Positions 60,563-64,000 of a stretch of 64,000 nt of DNA are shown here, piece after piece (within the stretch, counting starts at the first letter, position 1; every line of letters begins with the position of its first letter). The stretch is from assembly GCA_013360215.1 (NCBI GenBank), contig JABWCP010000001.1, positions 62,001 to 126,000 on the forward strand, given 5' to 3'. Both the position numbers and the translations under genes were made by a program. Below the pieces are notes generated by a model. It ran no database searches and was not told the DNA's origin. It saw nothing but the letters and a program-made list of their open reading frames with translations. The stretch comes from a bacterium. Lineage in GTDB: Bacteria; CLD3; SB21.

Positions 60563-61783
60563 TTAATTCACTGCGCTCTCTTCCGCGGATTGGATTATCC
60601 ACTCGGGAAACGGATCAACAAATCGCACCCAATCCGTATGATCGATTTTCATCTCTTCGTCCGTAAGCAAACACTTTTCAAATGCTTCGCTTAACGAGAC
60701 TTTATCCATGTCTTTACCTATGAGGACGATTTCCTGACGACGATCTCCGTATGGCGGGTGCATTTGTGCTTCGATATCTTGTATATACGCCGCATCGTCC
60801 GGCCATGAACGGCGATCTATCGCAGACCACCAAAAACCAGCCGGTTCATAGTTGCATGTACCGCCGGCTTGTTCCCAATGCCCCGCCCACTCCATGCGCG
60901 TCGCCAGCCAAAAATAACCCTTGGATCGAAGCACTCCGGGCCACTCTGTATGCACCCATACCCAAAATCGTTCGGGATGAAATGGTTTTCTTGCGCGAAA
61001 GACAAAACTGGAAATACCGTATTCTTCCGTCTCCGGCGTATGTTCACCGCGCAATTCCTTAAGCCAGCCGGGAGCCGACGAAGCTTTATCAAAATCAAAA
61101 AGTCCCGTATTCAATATCTGCGTCAATGGCACATCACCGTATTTAGAAAAAACAATCTGCGCGTCAGGATTCAATCTTTGGCATACGGAAAACAAAACTT
61201 TTCTGGCCTCTTCACCGATCAGGTCTGTTTTGTTTACGATTATGACATTGGCAAACTCAATTTGGTCTATCAACAAATCGGCGATCGAGCGCTCATCTTC
61301 CTCACCCAAAGCAATGTTTCGATCTATCAGTGAATCGCTGCCGCAATAGTCGTTAAAAAAATTATACCCGTCCACAACAGTAACCATCGTATCCAGTCTG
61401 GCGTAACGGGATAAACTTTCGCCCTGTTCATCTTCAAACGTAAATGTTTCGGCAACCGGCAACGGTTCGGATATTCCGGTTGATTCGATCAACAGATAGT
61501 CAAATCGCCCTTCTTTGGCCAGGCGCGCTACTTCGACAAGAAGGTCTTCGCGCAATGTACAACAAATGCATCCGTTGGTCATTTCGATCAATTTTTCTTC
61601 TTTGCGACTTAAGGCGGCCTCACCGTTTTTGACGAGCGATGCATCAATATTTACTTCGGACATATCATTGACGATTACCGCGACACGTTTACCTTCGCGG
61701 TTTTTCAAAATGTGATTGAGTAATGTCGTTTTTCCGGCGCCTAAAAATCCGGAAAGCACGGTGACTGGAAGTTTTTTAATCAT
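60563..61783 (-). CDS. CobW/COG0523-family GTP-binding metallochaperone
   Basis: 406 residues from the ATG at 61783; the longer frame adds a poor leader. Walker A is GFLGAGKTTLLNH and the G3E metal-binding motif is GCICCTLRED; ESTG and VNKTDLIG complete the GTPase domain. The C-terminal CobW domain (FVWVWVHTEWPG, RFVDPFPEWI) follows. The protein delivers metal, most likely zinc, to client enzymes. Linkage to a TonB receptor and a lipoprotein supports a metal-uptake locus. No Zur-like palindrome was seen upstream. Confidence 0.88.
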   Translation of the reverse strand: MIKKLPVTVLSGFLGAGKTTLLNHILKNREGKRVAVIVNDMSEVNIDASLVKNGEAALSRKEEKLIEMTNGCICCTLREDLLVEVARLAKEGRFDYLLIESTGISEPLPVAETFTFEDEQGESLSRYARLDTMVTVVDGYNFFNDYCGSDSLIDRNIALGEEDERSIADLLIDQIEFANVIIVNKTDLIGEEARKVLFSVCQRLNPDAQIVFSKYGDVPLTQILNTGLFDFDKASSAPGWLKELRGEHTPETEEYGISSFVFRARKPFHPERFWVWVHTEWPGVLRSKGYFWLATRMEWAGHWEQAGGTCNYEPAGFWWSAIDRRSWPDDAAYIQDIEAQMHPPYGDRRQEIVLIGKDMDKVSLSEAFEKCLLTDEEMKIDHTDWVRFVDPFPEWIIQSAEESAVN

Positions 61784-61943
61784 AAAAGCATCTCTAAAAT
61801 AAGTGTAAATGAAGAATAAATCATCACTGGCCGGGTCACGGCAATACATAACACCGATCTTTTGTGTAAGGCCAATGGAAAAGGAATAATGGAAAACCTC
61901 TGTTAGAAGTTTCCTCATTTAAGGAATAAATGTTAATGTGTAT

Positions 61944-62264
61944 TTAGACGAACAATGGCGGGGCTCGAGCGGAACGACGTGGTAAAATACTTTCAAGAAA
62001 CCAAACATGGCTGTGGCCTGTGTTCTCATTGATACTAGACACAATAACGAGTGACAACGAATCAACACGATCGTGCCCCAATGCAAATTGATGAGCCAAA
62101 CAATACGGATGTTGGGCGTCTTCCCCTGTAGAATAGCCGATATCGCTGCTGGCAATTTCAACCGTATGAACCGATATGCCGCACTGATCCGTATGCAGCA
62201 TCGGTAGCAGGCTACAAACGATCAGATAAAAAACAATGTATAAATATCGTAACAAAGAGTGCAC
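61944..62264 (-). CDS. small DUF2946-like membrane/secreted protein
   Basis: About 106 residues from the GTG at 62264, which has GGAAAG upstream; a GTG at 62300 lies inside the preceding terminator hairpin. It starts with a hydrophobic helix (YLYIVFYLIVCSLLPML) and has later His/Cys residues (HTDQC, HPYCLAHQFALGHD). This short leader plus scattered Cys/His is like DUF2946-type proteins found beside TonB receptors and metal genes. The reading frame is plausible but codon support is modest, so it could be non-coding. Confidence 0.5.
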   Translation of the reverse strand: MHSLLRYLYIVFYLIVCSLLPMLHTDQCGISVHTVEIASSDIGYSTGEDAQHPYCLAHQFALGHDRVDSLSLVIVSSINENTGHSHVWFLESILPRRSARAPPLFV

Positions 62265-62281
62265 GTTCCGCTTTCCGATTA

Positions 62282-62317
62282 GAACTAATAAAGGCGTCAC
62301 ATGATAAGTAACGCCTT
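62282..62317 (-). terminator. hairpin terminator of the metal-locus lipoprotein gene
   Basis: On the minus strand AAGGCGT and ACGCCTT enclose a 13-base loop (62291-62317), followed by TTATTAGTT. It lies 17 bases past the stop of the lipoprotein. A weaker stem than others here, so partial read-through into the small gene and the GTPase is likely. Confidence 0.6.
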
Positions 62318-62333
62318 GTATTTATGAGAAACC

Positions 62334-62888
62334 TTATTGAATCCGAATCGGAAACTCCACCTCAATATCCGTTTCGCCGGGTGTAGATGTACCGTTTTTG
62401 ACTCCGGGCTGGTGTTTAAGCGTCACATGCGCTTCGCCGCTTGAGGCCGCACCGGTAATCCAACGCGTCAGTAAACCGACGGGAATATTATTATCATCCA
62501 CATCGCGATAGTTTACGACAAGGTTAACATCGTGGCCATGAAAGAAAAACATATGATCATTACGTTCATCATACACTTCATTGGAAATCGTATCGGCGGG
62601 TTCTTCCGTTTCGTTTAATAAAACGATCGTAGCGTGATAGGTTTTGTTTGCGGCTAATTTAATTGTATCAAACTGTACCGGATCCGCGCCGCCTTCACCG
62701 TCCAAATCGCGAAACGAGGCCGTAACCGTATTCGCCGCATTCGAAGTATCTACAAACTTAATCACGACCGATGTGATGAGTTCTTCCGGATTGGTTTCCT
62801 TATCGTCTTTTTCGCATCCGCTGAATACAAATAATGACATCAGTATAGTTACAGTTAATAACGCTGTTTTTGAGAAAACACGTGTCAT
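62334..62888 (-). CDS. metal-locus lipoprotein, uncharacterised family
   Basis: 184 residues. The leader ends in lipobox FSGC (near residue 25). The mature part is beta-rich with Asp runs (KEDDKETNPEEL, RDLDGEGGADPV), a His cluster (MFFFHGHDVNL), and the C-terminal LKHQPGVKNGTSTPGETDIE segment that I have seen in lipoproteins next to TonB receptors in Bacteroidota. Two adjacent His residues beside Asp could bind metal. It lies between the receptor and the small gene. Function unproven. Confidence 0.72.
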   Translation of the reverse strand: MTRVFSKTALLTVTILMSLFVFSGCEKDDKETNPEELITSVVIKFVDTSNAANTVTASFRDLDGEGGADPVQFDTIKLAANKTYHATIVLLNETEEPADTISNEVYDERNDHMFFFHGHDVNLVVNYRDVDDNNIPVGLLTRWITGAASSGEAHVTLKHQPGVKNGTSTPGETDIEVEFPIRIQ

Positions 62889-62928
62889 ACAACACCCCTT
62901 AAGTTTTTCGATTAATGATTTATTTTAA

Positions 62929-64000
62929 CTAAAATTCTAGGTTACCAAACGGAATCTGAACACGCAGCACAATATTGCGACCGGGATCATCTATATAATA
63001 TCGAAACCGGCTCAGATAATTCGCGTACCGCGTATTGAATACATTATTGATGGCCAGACTGATCGTGATCGGCGACCAGGATGTATGCCATTCGCACCCA
63101 ACTTCAAAATCAACCGTCACATAGCCGGGTGGCGGAGTGACCGTAACCGAGTCGGCATCGTTTACAAACGTCTCGGCACCTTCAGGTACATGCGATTGAC
63201 GGCGATACCATGTTATCCCGATATCCACATACGGTTCATGGATCGTACCCGCATCTGAAAAATGCCAATGCATAAGTCCACTAAATCGGTCGGAAGGCAT
63301 ATAAATCAGGGGCTCATCTTTTTTCAAATCGCGACCGCGCACGATAGACCATCCGGCATCAAGACGCACAATGTCAAGGGCATGCCATTGGATCTGACCG
63401 TCAATACCGGTCAATTGAGCTTCGGTCTGCGCATAACGAAACGTCGGAAAAGCCCCCCTGATCGTGAGCGTAGGTTTACGCGATGGATACAAATGAATAT
63501 AGTTATCCATGCGGTTTACAAACACACTCACATCGCCGTTGATCTTTTCACTGTTATGATGCAAAGTGATATCCGTACTGTAGCTTTTTTCTACACCCAT
63601 CGCAGGATCGCCGATTTCGTATTGTGCCGTGCCATGGTGAACTCCGTTACTATATAACTCATTTACTCCCGGCGGTCGCCACGCCGTACCGGCATTGATC
63701 CCGATTGACCAATATTCCGCAAAACGCCGGTTCACACCGACGGCCGCCGAAGTACTGCGATAAACATGGTCTTCATTTTCATTTACACCCAACTTCAACT
63801 GTTGTTGTGCTGTAAAGGAAGCATCCAGCCATCGTTGGTCATAGCGTAACCCCGCCTCTGCTGACCAATCATCTTGCACCCATTTTTCGATCCAGTACAG
63901 ACCGGCATTATATGTACGGAAACTGGGAATCAGACGTATCGCTTGATTGACATTGCGCTGCCGCATGACATTGACGCCGATGGTTCCGGCAAAGTCCCCG
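62929..64000 (-). CDS. TonB-dependent receptor, C-terminal part (runs off the window)
   Basis: The frame is open to the window edge, giving at least 356 residues of a beta-barrel. GDFAGTIGVNVMRQRN, YWSIGINAGTAWRPPGVNELYSNGVHHGTAQYEIG, LIRLDAGWSIVRGRD and ENIVLRVQIPFGNLEF-type end strands are characteristic of the ZnuD/FepA-like TonB receptor barrel. The plug lies outside the window. With the lipoprotein and COG0523 GTPase downstream, zinc or another metal chelate is the likely ligand. The terminal residue is Phe, as expected for an outer-membrane protein. Confidence 0.85.
   Translation of the reverse strand, partial: GDFAGTIGVNVMRQRNVNQAIRLIPSFRTYNAGLYWIEKWVQDDWSAEAGLRYDQRWLDASFTAQQQLKLGVNENEDHVYRSTSAAVGVNRRFAEYWSIGINAGTAWRPPGVNELYSNGVHHGTAQYEIGDPAMGVEKSYSTDITLHHNSEKINGDVSVFVNRMDNYIHLYPSRKPTLTIRGAFPTFRYAQTEAQLTGIDGQIQWHALDIVRLDAGWSIVRGRDLKKDEPLIYMPSDRFSGLMHWHFSDAGTIHEPYVDIGITWYRRQSHVPEGAETFVNDADSVTVTPPPGYVTVDFEVGCEWHTSWSPITISLAINNVFNTRYANYLSRFRYYIDDPGRNIVLRVQIPFGNLEF

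Overview
The window is 64 kb of chromosome from a Gram-negative (diderm) bacterium. Lnt, an LpxH-type phosphoesterase, an Omp85-type barrel, two TonB-dependent receptors and many lipoproteins support this. An Oar-like TonB receptor with a carboxypeptidase-like N-terminal domain, an LL-diaminopimelate aminotransferase, a PATAN-type response regulator, a deoxynucleoside-kinase homologue beside folK and frequent weak Shine-Dalgarno sites point to the FCB superphylum (Bacteroidota/Chlorobi/Ignavibacteria/Calditrichota/KSB1-like). The sequence alone does not fix the phylum. Genes are dense, often coupled by ATGA overlaps. There is one tRNA, no rRNA, no CRISPR array and no recognisable insertion sequence or phage.

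Layout. 1-5.8 kb: the N-terminal part of a gamma-glutamyltransferase, a TlpA/DsbD thiol-redox pair, rlmN, and a divergent coupled pair (lipoprotein plus a small metallopeptidase-like protein). 5.8-9.6 kb: polA and a TPR protein. 9.66-21.85 kb, minus strand: a nearly gapless run of eleven genes: hybrid histidine kinase, REC-PATAN regulator, PHP phosphoesterase, a protein I read as a divergent RelA/SpoT-fold nucleotidyltransferase, glycosyltransferase, HAD phosphatase, methyltransferase, pyrimidine-nucleoside phosphorylase, ECF sigma factor with a lysine-rich tail, a toast-rack protein and a secreted TPR protein. 21.9-25.5 kb, minus: a Crp-type regulator, a lipid kinase, a DegP/HtrA protease and a transaldolase-family enzyme.

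25.6-38.6 kb, plus: uvrB, a TPR lipoprotein, an ECF sigma/anti-sigma pair, mobA, a bactofilin-like/Omp85 fusion behind two ECF-like promoter repeats, dapL, folB-folK with a degenerate deoxynucleoside kinase, amrS, mltG and a 32-residue histone-H1-like gene with its own strong promoter. 38.8-48.6 kb: cell-wall and envelope genes (LysM transglycosylase, M23 peptidase, lnt, lpxH-like, DUF3047 protein) with speA and rpsA. 48.6-64 kb: rnhB, an alpha/beta hydrolase, proS, tRNA-Arg(CCG), the Oar-like receptor, an M28 peptidase, an ankyrin lipoprotein, a flavin reductase, a cysteine desulfurase and a small secreted protein. The window ends in a probable metal-acquisition locus (TonB receptor, lipoprotein, small membrane/secreted protein, COG0523 GTPase, 64-aa protein).

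The points most worth following are the RelA/SpoT-like protein coupled to a PHP phosphoesterase, the deoxynucleoside kinase that has lost its P-loop, the bactofilin-Omp85 fusion, and the small H1-like protein alongside a sigma factor with an H1-like tail.
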